Positions 1 through 8,571 of a stretch of 64,000 bases of DNA are shown here, piece by piece (position 1 is the stretch's first letter; each line of letters starts with the position of its first letter). The notes under the pieces are model-generated. The model had not been told where the DNA came from. It searched no databases and saw only the letters and a list, made by a program, of their open reading frames with translations. This stretch comes from PFJX01 sp044227325 (GTDB lineage: Bacteria > Pseudomonadota > Gammaproteobacteria > Burkholderiales > Thiobacillaceae), in assembly GCA_044227325.1 (NCBI GenBank), contig JBGAFI010000002.1, forward strand, positions 124,001 to 188,000. The letters are read 5' to 3'. Made by a program: the position numbers and the translations under genes.

Positions 1-191
1 TCGCGAACATCCAGGGCGAAGCGCTTGGCCGAGTCACGGGTTTGCTGGAAACCGGCGCCAACGACGTGCTCCAGGTGCAGGGCGAGCGGATGCGGTTGAT
101 CCCCTTCGTGGAAGCCTACATCCAGTCGGTGGATCTGGAGGCGGGCAGGATCGTGGTGGATTGGGGATTGGACTGGGACGTGGCCGATTGA
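1..191 (+). CDS. rimM: Ribosome maturation factor RimM, C-terminal part
   Basis: This is the 3' end of a gene that begins outside the window. The frame is open from base 1 and ends with the residues DWGLDWDVAD and a TGA stop, the usual C-terminus of RimM's PRC-barrel domain. RimM binds ribosomal protein S19 and helps mature the 16S rRNA 3' domain of the 30S subunit. The identification rests on this tail and on the gene order: trmD starts 16 bases downstream and rplS follows, the standard rpsP-rimM-trmD-rplS operon. Only about 62 codons are visible. Confidence 0.9.
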   Translation, partial: ANIQGEALGRVTGLLETGANDVLQVQGERMRLIPFVEAYIQSVDLEAGRIVVDWGLDWDVAD

Positions 192-207
192 GGCTTGGCT
201 GAGTCCC

Positions 208-981
208 ATGACGCCAAGCTATCACGTCGTCACGCTGTTCCCGGAGATGTTCTCCGCGCTGACGAATGCCGGCGTCAGCGGGCGGGCGGTGAACAGGCAG
301 TTGTGCAGGTTGAGATTCTGGGATCCCCGGGACTTCACCCAGGACAACTACCGGACGGTGGATGACCGGCCCTTCGGCGGCGGCCCCGGCATGGTGATGC
401 TGGCGGAGCCGCTGGACTTGGCGCTGACGGCGGCGAAAGCCGCGCTGCGGCGGGAAGGGCTGGCCACGCCGCGCCTGATCTACCTGTCGCCCCAGGGGCG
501 GCGCCTGGATCAGGCCCTGGTGGAGGAACTGGCGCGGGAAGCGGGTTTGGTGTTGTTGGCCGGACGTTATGAGGGGATCGACGAGCGTCTGTATGCGCGG
601 CACCGCTTGGAGGAAGTCTCCATCGGCGACTACGTGCTGTCCGGCGGCGAGTTGCCGGCCATGGTGTTGCTGGATGCGCTGATCCGCCGGATTCCGGGTG
701 CCCTCGGGCACGCGGATTCGGCCAAGGAGGATTCCTTCGCCGATGGCCTGCTGGACTGTCCGCACTACACGCGGCCGGAGTCCTGGCTGGGCCTGGAGGT
801 GCCGGAGGTGCTGCGCGGCGGCAACCACGCCGAAGTGGCGCGCTGGCGGCTGAAGCAGGCGCTGGCTCGGACCCGGGCGCGGCGGCCGGATTTGCTGGAA
901 CGGCGGGCCTTGAGCCGGCTGGAGTCGGAACTGCTGGACGAGCTGGATGCGGAATCCGTCCGGCGGGAAGATGTGAAGTGA
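208..981 (+). CDS. trmD: tRNA (guanine-N1-)-methyltransferase TrmD
   Basis: TrmD transfers a methyl group from S-adenosylmethionine to N1 of G37 next to the tRNA anticodon, which prevents +1 frameshifting. The 257-residue product has the normal family length. It starts with a typical N-terminal strand (YHVVTLFPEMF) and carries DDRPFGGGPGMVM, the AGRYEGIDER motif and the SIGDYVLSGGELPAM segment that form the trefoil-knot SAM pocket. It lies 16 bases after rimM and just over 100 bases before rplS, so it is cotranscribed in the ribosomal-protein operon. Nothing unusual is seen. Confidence 0.98.
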   Translation: MTPSYHVVTLFPEMFSALTNAGVSGRAVNRQLCRLRFWDPRDFTQDNYRTVDDRPFGGGPGMVMLAEPLDLALTAAKAALRREGLATPRLIYLSPQGRRLDQALVEELAREAGLVLLAGRYEGIDERLYARHRLEEVSIGDYVLSGGELPAMVLLDALIRRIPGALGHADSAKEDSFADGLLDCPHYTRPESWLGLEVPEVLRGGNHAEVARWRLKQALARTRARRPDLLERRALSRLESELLDELDAESVRREDVK

Positions 982-1092
982 AGGATTGAAGTGAGCGGCG
1001 CGGAGCGATCCGGGCCTTTGTAGAAACGGCGGCATGTATCCGGGAATTTTCCCGCGACACCTCTACCCCCACATTCGTGCAAGGAAACGAAG

Positions 1093-1476
1093 ATGAACAT
1101 CATCGAGCAGTTGGAAAACGAAGAAATCGCCCGCCTGTCGGTCGGCAAGACCCTCCCCGAATTCTCCCCCGGCGACACCGTCGTCGTGCAGGTGAAGGTC
1201 AAGGAAGGCAACCGCGAGCGTCTCCAGGCTTACGAAGGCGTGGTCATCGCCAAGCGCAACCGGGGCCTCAACTCCGCGTTCACTGTGCGCAAGATTTCCG
1301 CCGGCGAAGGCGTGGAGCGGACCTTCCAGACCTACTCCCCGCTGCTGGCTTCCGTGGAAGTGAAGCGGCGCGGCGACGTGCGCCGCGCCAAGCTGTACTA
1401 CCTGCGCCAGCGCTCCGGCAAGTCCGCGCGGATCAAGGAAAAGCTGGATCACCACAAGCGCGCCGCCAAGGCCTGA
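1093..1476 (+). CDS. rplS: 50S ribosomal protein L19
   Basis: L19 lies at the 30S-50S interface of the ribosome. The 127-residue product matches the family in length and sequence, with FSPGDTVVVQVKVKEG, an RLQAYEGVVIAKRNRG segment and the C-terminal RRGDVRRAKLYYLR. The ATG is preceded by AAGGAAACGAAG, a good ribosome binding site. An in-frame extension upstream has no support. The gene ends the rimM-trmD-rplS operon and is followed 14 bases later by a clear rho-independent terminator. Confidence 0.98.
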   Translation: MNIIEQLENEEIARLSVGKTLPEFSPGDTVVVQVKVKEGNRERLQAYEGVVIAKRNRGLNSAFTVRKISAGEGVERTFQTYSPLLASVEVKRRGDVRRAKLYYLRQRSGKSARIKEKLDHHKRAAKA

Positions 1477-1490
1477 GTTTGTCGGGTGTG

Positions 1491-1518
1491 AAAAGAGCCG
1501 CCTTCGGGCGGCTTTTTT
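1491..1518 (+). terminator. Rho-independent terminator after rplS
   Basis: A GCCGCC/GGCGGC stem closed by a TTCG tetraloop is followed by six T residues and preceded by an A-rich stretch. It sits 14 bases after the rplS stop and ends the ribosomal-protein operon. Confidence 0.92.
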
Positions 1519-1759
1519 CATGGTGGCGTGGCGGGGAATTGGGTATCGACCTGGAGCGAGAAAACCGGCGCGCCTTCTTCCTCCATCCCCCGCTTGCGGG
1601 AAATGGGGGCGCGGCAGCGCGGGAGAGGCGAGACATTCGGCTGCGTTACGTCCCCCCGACCTGGCCGGCGCCGTCCGGCGGAGCGGGGCGATCTAGTACA
1701 CTCCCGCCACAGCAAGAATCCCAGGGAGCCGCGCCGATTCCTATCGGCGCGCTGAATAC

Positions 1760-3115
1760 ATGTCCGACCGGATGGCCTTCATGCTTCGCTTCATATCCCG
1801 CCGGCCCGTCGCGGCCGCGCTCGTTTCCCTTCTCGCCCTGGCTGGCCCGATCCCGCCGGCGTATTCCGCCGGCGCCCGCCTGGCGGCGCCGGCGACCCAG
1901 GCCAACAGCGCGTCCCTGTTCGAGGCCACCCGCCCCGCCCTGACCGGCCTGCGCACCCTGGTGCGCGCCACCGGCAAACAATACGCCGCCGGTTCCGCCT
2001 TCCTGGTGGATGGCCAGGGCCGCGCGATCACCAACTACCACGTGGTGGCCGATTCCCTGCTCGACCCGCAATCCTTCACCCTGGAATACCGTTCCGGCGA
2101 GGGGAAGACCGGCAAGGCCACGGTGTTGGCCATCGACGCCATCAGCGACCTGGCCGTGGTGGTGTTGGAAGGCGAACACATCGCGCACCTGGACCTGGAA
2201 CGCTGGCGGCCCGCGAGCGCGCTCAACAAGGGCGATCCCCTGCACAGCATCGGCAACCCGCTGGACCTGGGCTTCACCGTCACCAACGGCAGCTACAGCG
2301 GCCTGGTGGACGGCAACCTGATCGGCCGCATCCATTATTCCGGCGTGCTCAACCCCGGCATGAGCGGCGGGCCGGCGCTGGACGGCGCGGGCCGGCTGGT
2401 GGGCGTGAACGTGTCCAAGACCTGGGATGGCGAGATGGTCAGTTTCCTGGTGCCCATCGAGCGTGCCCGCGAGCTCTACCGTCGCGCCCTCGCCGAGCCG
2501 CCCCTGGCGGAAGGCCGGGTCCGCGCCGAGATCGCGCGGCAACTCATCGCGCACCAGCAGCGCATCGTCGACATGGCTTTCGCGCAGCCCTGGAAAACCG
2601 TCGCCTACGGACCCTATCGGGCGCCCGAGTTTCTGGTCGATGTCAGCGATTGCGGTTCCACCTCCAACCACAACCCCATCGCGCCGCCCGCCGTGCTGAC
2701 CCAGAGCGCCACCTGTGGCATCAAGGAGACCGCGAGCATCCAGCACGGCCTCGCCGGGGGCGCGGTGAATTACCGCAACACCTATCTGGAATCCCGCGCG
2801 CTCAACAGCCTGCTGTTCTCGCGCCACGTGGATGCCGAATTGCGCCGCGACCTGCTCGGCCGGCCTTCCAATATCCGTGGCCGGGCGCTGTGCCGGGACG
2901 ACTTCGTCGGCCTCGGGCCGGCCGGCGCGCTGCCCGTGCGTCTGGTCTGGTGTACCCAGGCCATCCGGGGCTACCCCGGCCTGTACGATTTCGACGTGAG
3001 CGTCACCACCCAGGACCGGAGCGACCGGGCTTTGGTCACGCGCCTGTCCCTGAACGGCTTCACCTGGGACAACGGCCAGCGCTTCACGCGCCGCCTGCTG
3101 GAGAACCTGAAATGA
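1760..3115 (+). CDS. Periplasmic trypsin-like (S1C) serine protease
   Basis: The product is a 451-residue chymotrypsin-fold protease with an N-terminal signal peptide (arginines, then LVSLLALAGPIPPAYSAG). The catalytic triad is readable as His94 (TNYHVVAD), Asp130 (AISDLAVVVL) and Ser202 (NPGMSGGPAL). It resembles DegP/HtrA proteases but has no recognisable PDZ domain; the C-terminal ~230 residues are a separate, cysteine-containing domain I do not recognise. ATG codons at 1775 and 1784 are alternative starts, and no strong ribosome site decides between them. The stop overlaps the start of the FHA gene (ATGA), so the two are translationally coupled. The substrate is unknown. Confidence 0.85.
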   Translation: MSDRMAFMLRFISRRPVAAALVSLLALAGPIPPAYSAGARLAAPATQANSASLFEATRPALTGLRTLVRATGKQYAAGSAFLVDGQGRAITNYHVVADSLLDPQSFTLEYRSGEGKTGKATVLAIDAISDLAVVVLEGEHIAHLDLERWRPASALNKGDPLHSIGNPLDLGFTVTNGSYSGLVDGNLIGRIHYSGVLNPGMSGGPALDGAGRLVGVNVSKTWDGEMVSFLVPIERARELYRRALAEPPLAEGRVRAEIARQLIAHQQRIVDMAFAQPWKTVAYGPYRAPEFLVDVSDCGSTSNHNPIAPPAVLTQSATCGIKETASIQHGLAGGAVNYRNTYLESRALNSLLFSRHVDAELRRDLLGRPSNIRGRALCRDDFVGLGPAGALPVRLVWCTQAIRGYPGLYDFDVSVTTQDRSDRALVTRLSLNGFTWDNGQRFTRRLLENLK

Positions 3116-4077
3116 ACGCCCCGGTCTGGATCGAACAGCTCAACAGCCTGCACCGGGTCGTCGCCCGCACCCGTTGCGCCGGCGACATCCTGCGCATCGG
3201 CCGCGGTTACGCCAACGACCTGGTACTGGACGACCCGCGCGTGGCGCCGGATCACCTGCTCATCCACATCGCGCCGGACGGCGCGATGACCGCCCGCGCC
3301 GTGGGAACGCAGACCCTGCACCTGGAGGGCGGCCGCGCGCCCATGCGGGAAACCGGCATCGACGGCGACAGCGTCCTGCGCATCGGCCACAGCCGCCTGC
3401 GCGTGCGCGCCGCCGACTACCCGGTGCCCGAGCTGGGCGCGACGGAGCACGGCGCCGCCCATGCCCCGCTCGTCGCCGGCATTCTGTTCCTGCTGGCGAC
3501 GATGCTATTGGTGGCGCTGGACCAATGGCGCGGCAACGCCAACGCGGCGCCATTCTGGCGTCTGCTGCCCGACACCCTCGGCTTCGCCTTCATCGTCCTG
3601 ATCTGGGTCGGCGGTTGGGCGCTGGTGAGCCGTCTGCTCGGCCATCGGGGTCGCTTCGGCGCGCATCTCCTCATCGCCGCCGCCGCCTTGTGCCTCATTT
3701 CCCTTCTGGACGCCCTCCTCGGACCCTTGCTGTATGGCTTGTCCCTCTCGCTCCCCGCCTACTTCCAGGGCTTCCTGCAAAGCCTGCTCATCGTGGCCAT
3801 GATCTACGTCCACATCGGCGCCCTGGGCGAGCGCTACCAACCCGCCCGCCGGCGCTATCTGGCGTTCGCCCTGCTGGCCGTGGGCGTCACGGTGCTCGTC
3901 AACGGTCAACTCGGGCAAGAGGACAAAGGCAACATCCCCAATATCACTTCCGCCTATCCGCCCGGCCTCAGACTGGTCGGGACCAAATCGCTGGATCAGG
4001 CCCTGGAGGCGCTGAACGGCATGGAGCCGGATGCCAGGGCGTCGCTGGACGAGCCGGTGCCGGAAAAGCTGCGCTGA
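3112..4077 (+). CDS. FHA-domain membrane protein
   Basis: This 321-residue protein is coupled to the protease gene by an ATGA overlap. Residues ~20-95 look like a forkhead-associated domain: LRIGRGYANDLVLDDPRVAPDHLLI, then the typical second half ending VLRIGHSRLRVR. FHA domains usually bind phosphothreonine. About six hydrophobic segments follow (LVAGILFLLATMLLVAL, FAFIVLIWVGGWALV and others), giving a cytosolic FHA head on a multi-pass membrane domain. Pairing with a periplasmic protease suggests an envelope-to-cytosol signalling or regulation unit, but that role is inference. The canonical GR..S..H pattern is altered (SRHH is replaced by APDHLL), so phosphopeptide binding is uncertain. Confidence 0.75.
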   Translation: MNAPVWIEQLNSLHRVVARTRCAGDILRIGRGYANDLVLDDPRVAPDHLLIHIAPDGAMTARAVGTQTLHLEGGRAPMRETGIDGDSVLRIGHSRLRVRAADYPVPELGATEHGAAHAPLVAGILFLLATMLLVALDQWRGNANAAPFWRLLPDTLGFAFIVLIWVGGWALVSRLLGHRGRFGAHLLIAAAALCLISLLDALLGPLLYGLSLSLPAYFQGFLQSLLIVAMIYVHIGALGERYQPARRRYLAFALLAVGVTVLVNGQLGQEDKGNIPNITSAYPPGLRLVGTKSLDQALEALNGMEPDARASLDEPVPEKLR

Positions 4078-4296
4078 TGGCGTCGCCCGGTTGAGCCAAG
4101 GTCATTCAGCCTGCCGCCGGAATCCAGAAAGCGCGACGGCATGGGCGCCGACTTCACCGGGCTGATGGAAGCCGGTTTTTGCCCGGCATGGCTGATAGGC
4201 GGACCGCGCGGCGTTGTTCCTAACAACCCGTCGCCATGAGCCTTCACCATAAGCCTTCGCCAGGGGAGTTCGGGAAAGATGGCCTGATGGCGGCCG
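4078..4296. other. Gene-free stretch upstream of a PEP-CTERM gene
   Basis: I see no convincing coding frame, terminator or known RNA motif in this stretch. The 130 bases that follow it hold an inverted repeat and a sigma-54 type promoter, listed separately, so this part may contain further upstream control elements. Confidence 0.4.
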
Positions 4297-4315
4297 CTGT
4301 CGAAAATTTTGACAG
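4297..4315. promoter_or_regulatory. Inverted repeat, candidate activator site
   Basis: CTGTCGAAAATTTTGACAG is an almost perfect palindrome (CTGTC, AAAATTTT, GACAG with one extra G). It lies about 60 bases upstream of the -24 element of the sigma-54 type promoter at 4374-4390, the usual place for an enhancer-binding protein. PEP-CTERM genes are known in some Betaproteobacteria to be driven by RpoN and the PrsK/PrsR system. That PrsR binds here is inference. Confidence 0.5.
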
Positions 4316-4373
4316 AACTTTCCCCTTTTTCTCGGCATGGCCAGTAATCCATTGAATCCGTGTGGATATTATG

Positions 4374-4390
4374 TCGGCATATTAATTGCT
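4374..4390 (+). promoter_or_regulatory. Sigma-54 (-24/-12) promoter of PEP-CTERM gene
   Basis: The sequence TCGGCATATTAATTGCT has GG at 4376-4377 and GC at 4388-4389 separated by exactly 10 bases, with the TTGCT form of the -12 element. It lies 38 bases before the chosen ATG. A matching GG-N10-GC element sits at nearly the same distance before the second PEP-CTERM gene at 53499. Confidence 0.65.
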
Positions 4391-4427
4391 TTCGCCTGAC
4401 GTGGTTTTTCAATGTCAGGAGATGAAG

Positions 4428-5450
4428 ATGAGAAATAGCGTTCCTTCCCGGATCAAGCCGTTGGCAATTGCGCTGGCATGCGCCATGGGCGGGGGGTCGT
4501 CAATCGCCTCGGCGACGCCGGTAACCTACGGCAACTACACGCTGGATGCGAATTACATCCTTGGGGCGAGCAGCGGTTCGAGCACTTCGGGAATAGGTGA
4601 TCCGTCCTCGTCTATTTACACCTATGGTAACGGCGCCGATTTCTCTCTCTACAAGTCCGATGCCAGCAGCAATAACGTCTTTTTCCACACCTACGGATCA
4701 GATGACTACAATTCGGGCAACTTTGGTGCCCGGGCTTCCGGAGTAGGCAGCTTCTACACGAGCACCTCGGTCAACTATCACAACGTCTTCACCAACACCA
4801 GCAGCATCGCCCAGAGCCTGATCTTCACCTTCGGCGTCAATGAGGGTGAGGTGGGGATCAGCGGTTCGGGCATGGGGTATGCGGACTTGCTGCTGCGCGT
4901 TCTCGTGAATGGATCGGTGGTCACCTTCGATCAGACGACGATGACCCAGGACGCCTCCGGGACGCGGACTTGCAGCAACAGTTCAAGCGGAGCGCTGGGC
5001 GCGTACATGGATTGTTCCATGTCGGCGGGCAACAGCATCATCGCGGCCGGCATGGACTTCAGCCTGGATCTGGGCCTGATCGCGGCGGGCGGCAGCGTCA
5101 CCCTCGACTACGACATCATCTCGACCGCTTACGGCGACCTAGGCTCGGGAGATGGAACCTATAGCAATTATGTCTGCGACGATCAAGGCTATGGTGGATA
5201 CGGCTACGGCGATGGTTACGCTGTGGCGACCGCTCTGGAGGAGGGCGGGACGTGCACGTCGGGACACTATGTGACGTACTCCTACACCTCCCCGGGCACG
5301 GCCATCGCCCGGTCCGGCGATCCCCTGGATCCGTATTGGCAACCCGTGGCAGCGAATGTCGCATTCAGTGTTCCCGAACCTTCCGATCTTGCCCTGTTGG
5401 GGCTCGGGCTCGCTGGACTGGGTTGGTCGAGACGAAAACGCAGGGCGTGA
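4428..5450 (+). CDS. PEP-CTERM sorting-domain exported protein
   Basis: The 340-residue product has a signal peptide (RIKPLAIALACAMGGGSSIASA), a Ser/Thr/Gly/Tyr-rich middle typical of secreted matrix proteins, and the C-terminal sorting signal VPEPSDLALLGLGLAGLGW followed by SRRKRRA. PEP-CTERM proteins are cut by exosortase and go to the surface or extracellular matrix, often linked to exopolysaccharide. The start was set at the second of two close ATGs because GTCAGGAG lies six bases before it; a TTG at 4386 would fall inside the promoter. A sigma-54 promoter and a possible activator site precede it and a strong terminator follows. The middle domain is not recognised. Confidence 0.88.
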   Translation: MRNSVPSRIKPLAIALACAMGGGSSIASATPVTYGNYTLDANYILGASSGSSTSGIGDPSSSIYTYGNGADFSLYKSDASSNNVFFHTYGSDDYNSGNFGARASGVGSFYTSTSVNYHNVFTNTSSIAQSLIFTFGVNEGEVGISGSGMGYADLLLRVLVNGSVVTFDQTTMTQDASGTRTCSNSSSGALGAYMDCSMSAGNSIIAAGMDFSLDLGLIAAGGSVTLDYDIISTAYGDLGSGDGTYSNYVCDDQGYGGYGYGDGYAVATALEEGGTCTSGHYVTYSYTSPGTAIARSGDPLDPYWQPVAANVAFSVPEPSDLALLGLGLAGLGWSRRKRRA

Positions 5451-5464
5451 TCCGCCATGTGAAG

Positions 5465-5490
5465 ACGGCGCCTATGGCGCCGTTTTTTTT
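5465..5490. terminator. Bidirectional terminator between convergent genes
   Basis: An eight-base perfect stem ACGGCGCC/GGCGCCGT with loop TAT is followed by eight T residues on the plus strand. It separates the PEP-CTERM gene from the convergent glycosyltransferase gene; the T run favours the plus-strand transcript. Confidence 0.9.
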
Positions 5491-5510
5491 GCCACCGGGC
5501 AAAACGCGGA

Positions 5511-6716
5511 TCAAGGGGGTGTCGCCAGCGTCTCCTCGCAAATGTCGGCCATCCGTTCGACATTCGATTTGTTGTTCTGCTTGCCGTGGTGTGCCGCGAA
5601 CTTCCGGGCGGCTTCGGAAAAACCGGGTTCGCCAAGCAGCCGCTTCAGCATCCGGCGCAATTCGCCAGGGTTGCCTTCCAACGGCAGGTGAAGGCCGGCA
5701 CCCAAGGCTTCGGTCCTGCGGCTGGTCATGGTCTGTTCCATCTGAGTCGGCAGTTGCAGGACGGGTTTCCCCGCCTGCAGGGCAACGTCGGTCGTGCCAC
5801 CGGCATGGCAGATCACCAGCACGCAGGATTGCACGATATCTTCCATGCGCAGAGGAGTGCCGCTGAAAACGATGTTGGACCGGTCGTATTTGCTGGCCGT
5901 CGATTTGGCGATGCCGGGCGCGTAGATGAGGAAGTTGGCGTCGACCTGGGTCATGGCCGCCAAAAGGGCATCGAAATGCTTGTAATGCGGTTTCAGGTAT
6001 CCAAATACGCGCGGCTTGGGACTCTCGGCCCAGACAGGCGGCGCCCCCATCGTGACATTGTTGATCGCGCCGAGGTAGATGCCGTCCTCTCTCGGACCGT
6101 AAACATCCAGTTCGGGAACCGCGCAATAAATCCGTTTTTCCGCCGCGAAGAGATCGCCGACCTTTGTCAGCTGCGGTATTCCGACCGCCATGGCGGTCGT
6201 GTTGATATTGCCCAAAATACGCGCTTCGGTTTCAAGCATCCTGCGCTGGTCCGCTTGCGAGGTTTTTTGCCACCACCTGAATGCCGGCAGGGGCGAACAG
6301 GTCGGCGGCACCGCATAGGAATTACCGATCAGCAAGCGCGGCACGCCGAAACCCCGGGCGGCGAGACCCGCTGTCGGCGCAAGGTCCAGGAGCAGCAGTT
6401 CCGCGCCCAGCAACTGCCAAAGCCGTCGCCAACTCCTGACCATGGCGGTCAGGCCTTTGGGCTCGAGGAAGCTGAAACGCATCAGGGTTTCCGTGAAGTT
6501 GAGGTCGGGCGGAAGGTTCTGAACCCGCGGCAGCCAGACAGGCGCCTGGATGTATTCGGTCCCCGATCCGCCCAGCACTTCCTCGGCCCGGGAGATGTCC
6601 CGCAGAATGCATACGGGCCGGTGCCCGCGCCGACGCAATTCGGTGGCGACGACAAGGAAACGGCTGATATGCCCGTAGTCGGCGCCGAGTTCCCAGTTGA
6701 GCGCAATCACCGCCAT
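5511..6716 (-). CDS. UDP-glycosyltransferase-like protein (GT1/MGT type)
   Basis: This ~401-residue protein resembles macrolide/UDP-glycosyltransferases of family GT1. It has an N-terminal Rossmann strand (MAVIALNWELGADYGHISRF) and the C-terminal donor-binding stretch VICHAGGTTDVALQAGKPVLQLP followed by MEQ, which matches the HGG-T-EAL-G-P-EQ signature. The acceptor is unknown. The start at 6716 was preferred because AGGGGA lies about ten bases before it; an upstream ATG at 6737 has no ribosome site. The gene is convergent with the PEP-CTERM gene and monocistronic. It could act on an extracellular polymer or a lipid, which is inference from the PEP-CTERM neighbour only. Confidence 0.75.
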   Translation of the reverse strand: MAVIALNWELGADYGHISRFLVVATELRRRGHRPVCILRDISRAEEVLGGSGTEYIQAPVWLPRVQNLPPDLNFTETLMRFSFLEPKGLTAMVRSWRRLWQLLGAELLLLDLAPTAGLAARGFGVPRLLIGNSYAVPPTCSPLPAFRWWQKTSQADQRRMLETEARILGNINTTAMAVGIPQLTKVGDLFAAEKRIYCAVPELDVYGPREDGIYLGAINNVTMGAPPVWAESPKPRVFGYLKPHYKHFDALLAAMTQVDANFLIYAPGIAKSTASKYDRSNIVFSGTPLRMEDIVQSCVLVICHAGGTTDVALQAGKPVLQLPTQMEQTMTSRRTEALGAGLHLPLEGNPGELRRMLKRLLGEPGFSEAARKFAAHHGKQNNKSNVERMADICEETLATPP

Positions 6717-7007
6717 CGCTTTGAAGTCCCCTGCCATGCCGCCGTAGCGGAAAAGTAACCAGATATTGCCCGGCAGTGTATCCGGAAAGGGTCTTTACGG
6801 GCGCGGCGGGAAAACTGGCGTCTGGCGAGGCGGCGCGGGAGAGGCTCCAGGACCGCCGCAAGCGGAGCGGGGCACATCCTTCACCTGGAAGGCCGGCGGT
6901 ATGGTCTCAATCAGAAAGTCGTTGAGCCGCTCACTGTGGCCGCCAGCGTGGAAACTCGGCCAGGCAAGCCGATCGCTGCATGCCCGCTCCCCGGGCGCCG
7001 CCTCGCT

Positions 7008-7748
7008 TCAATTCCACCACGCCTTCCCCAGCACCGCCGCGGCGCTGCCCAGCAAGAGCAGGTTCACCAGCCTGAGCATCTGTGCGTCGCGGAGGCGGGT
7101 ATGCACGTGGCTGCCCGCGTATAAGGCGGCGACGACGAGGGGGGCGGCCATCAGGCAGTTCAGCCAGGTTTGTCCGGCCCAGAGCAGGCCGGCCGCGAGG
7201 AAGGTGAGGATGCGGATCAGACCTTCCAGGAAGAACAGGCCGGAGAGGGTGGCGCGCAGGGCGGATTTGTCGCGGATGCGGTGGGAGAGGTACACCACGT
7301 AGGGCGGGCCACCGGTGCCGAACAGGCCGCTGACGGCGCCGCCGGAGAGGGCGGCGGGATAGGCCCAGCGCGGCGAGGCGGGGGTGAACGGGCCGGGCTT
7401 GGCGAGCAGGCCGCGCACGGCGAAGATCAGCGTGAAGGCGCCCAGCACGGTGAGCAGTGCGGCGGGCGGCAGCGAGACCAGCAAGGTGGTGCCGATGGTC
7501 ACCCCCACCAGGGTGGTGGGCAGCAGGCGGCGGATTTCAGTCCAGTCGACATGCTTGAAATGCAGGCCGCCCACCAGGGCGGAGACGGCGAAATCCGTCA
7601 CCAGCATGAAGGGCACCACCTGGGGCAGGGGAAAGCACAGGGCCAGCAGGGGCACCGCGATGAGCCCGGAACCGAATCCGGAGATGCCGCGCACGAAGTA
7701 GGCCACCAGCAGAACGGCGGCGGCATAGGCGAGGTCGGTGACGGTCAT
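7008..7748 (-). CDS. TauE/SafE family sulfite/anion exporter
   Basis: The 246-residue product is a multi-pass inner-membrane protein with seven or eight hydrophobic segments and the TauE/SafE features FVRGISGFGSGLIAVPLLAL near the N-terminus and SGGAVSGLFGTGGPPYVVYL in the second half. These two glycine-rich repeats are the family hallmark. Members export sulfite, sulfoacetate or related organic anions; the true substrate cannot be told from sequence. With fccAB, YeeE/YedE and cysC in the same window a sulfur compound is plausible. The gene is single, with coq7 starting about 175 bases away in the opposite direction. Confidence 0.85.
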   Translation of the reverse strand: MTVTDLAYAAAVLLVAYFVRGISGFGSGLIAVPLLALCFPLPQVVPFMLVTDFAVSALVGGLHFKHVDWTEIRRLLPTTLVGVTIGTTLLVSLPPAALLTVLGAFTLIFAVRGLLAKPGPFTPASPRWAYPAALSGGAVSGLFGTGGPPYVVYLSHRIRDKSALRATLSGLFFLEGLIRILTFLAAGLLWAGQTWLNCLMAAPLVVAALYAGSHVHTRLRDAQMLRLVNLLLLGSAAAVLGKAWWN

Positions 7749-7923
7749 GGGGCTGGGGTGGCGGGAACGGTGAGGGTGCGCATTATCGGTGACTGTCGCT
7801 GGCCTTGCCGATTTCGCCCGCCCATCGCCGCGCGCCTGGCGTGGTAGAGACCGGTGGAGTAGGCGGGGGATTGGAGGGGCTACGGGTCGTTATAATCGCG
7901 TCATCTCTTTCCAAGGAATCGCC

Positions 7924-8571
7924 ATGTTCCCCGATTTCACCAAGCTGCCCGGCCCGGATGCCTTCATCCTGCAATTCGACAAGGCCCTGCGCACGGTTTT
8001 CGCGACGGCCGCTTCCCGGCGCGAGTATCCGGATGCCCAGGTGCCCGAGGCGGAGATGAGCGAAGCGGAGAAGCGCCATGCGGCCGGCCTCATGCGCGTC
8101 AACCACAGCGGCGAGGTGTGCGCCCAGGCCTTGTATCAGGGGCAGGCACTGACCGCGCGCAATCCGGAGGCGGCCAAGGCGCTGCTCGAGGCCTCCGACG
8201 AGGAGACCGAGCATCTGGCCTGGTGCGAGAGGCGGCTGAGCGACCTGGGCAGCCACAAGAGTTTCCTGAATCCGCTCTGGTACGCCGGTTCTTTCGCCCT
8301 CGGCGCCCTGGCCGGGGCGCTGGGCGACAAATGGAACCTGGGCTTCCTCGCGGAGACCGAGCGCCAGGTGGAAGGTCATCTGGACGGCCATCTGTCCAGC
8401 CTGCCCGAGCAGGACGCGAAGAGCCGGGCCATCGTCGAGCAAATGAAGGCGGACGAGATCAAACACGCCGAAACCGCCCTGGCCCATGGCGGCGCCGAGT
8501 TGCCCGCGCCGGTGAGAAAAGCCATGCAAACGACCTCCAAACTGCTGACCTTCGCGGCTTACCGGGTCTGA
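7924..8571 (+). CDS. coq7: 2-nonaprenyl-3-methyl-6-methoxy-1,4-benzoquinol hydroxylase
   Basis: Coq7 is the di-iron hydroxylase that performs the last ring hydroxylation in ubiquinone synthesis. The 215-residue protein has the standard betaproteobacterial length. Ferritin-like iron ligands are visible in MRVNHSGEVCAQ, DEETEHLAWC, the ETERQVEGHLDGHL region and DEIKHAETA, which give the two E..ExxH sets. The ATG at 7924 follows AAGGAATCGCC, a good ribosome site, and longer in-frame extensions are not needed. The stop shares one base with the start of the next gene (TGATG), so the two are coupled. Confidence 0.95.
   Translation: MFPDFTKLPGPDAFILQFDKALRTVFATAASRREYPDAQVPEAEMSEAEKRHAAGLMRVNHSGEVCAQALYQGQALTARNPEAAKALLEASDEETEHLAWCERRLSDLGSHKSFLNPLWYAGSFALGALAGALGDKWNLGFLAETERQVEGHLDGHLSSLPEQDAKSRAIVEQMKADEIKHAETALAHGGAELPAPVRKAMQTTSKLLTFAAYRV

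Noticed and set aside
34..1211. Long open frames on the minus strand opposite trmD and rplS
   Set aside because: They are shadow frames of high-GC coding sequence. The plus-strand products are recognised proteins and the minus-strand translations are rich in Arg, Pro and Ala with no family pattern.
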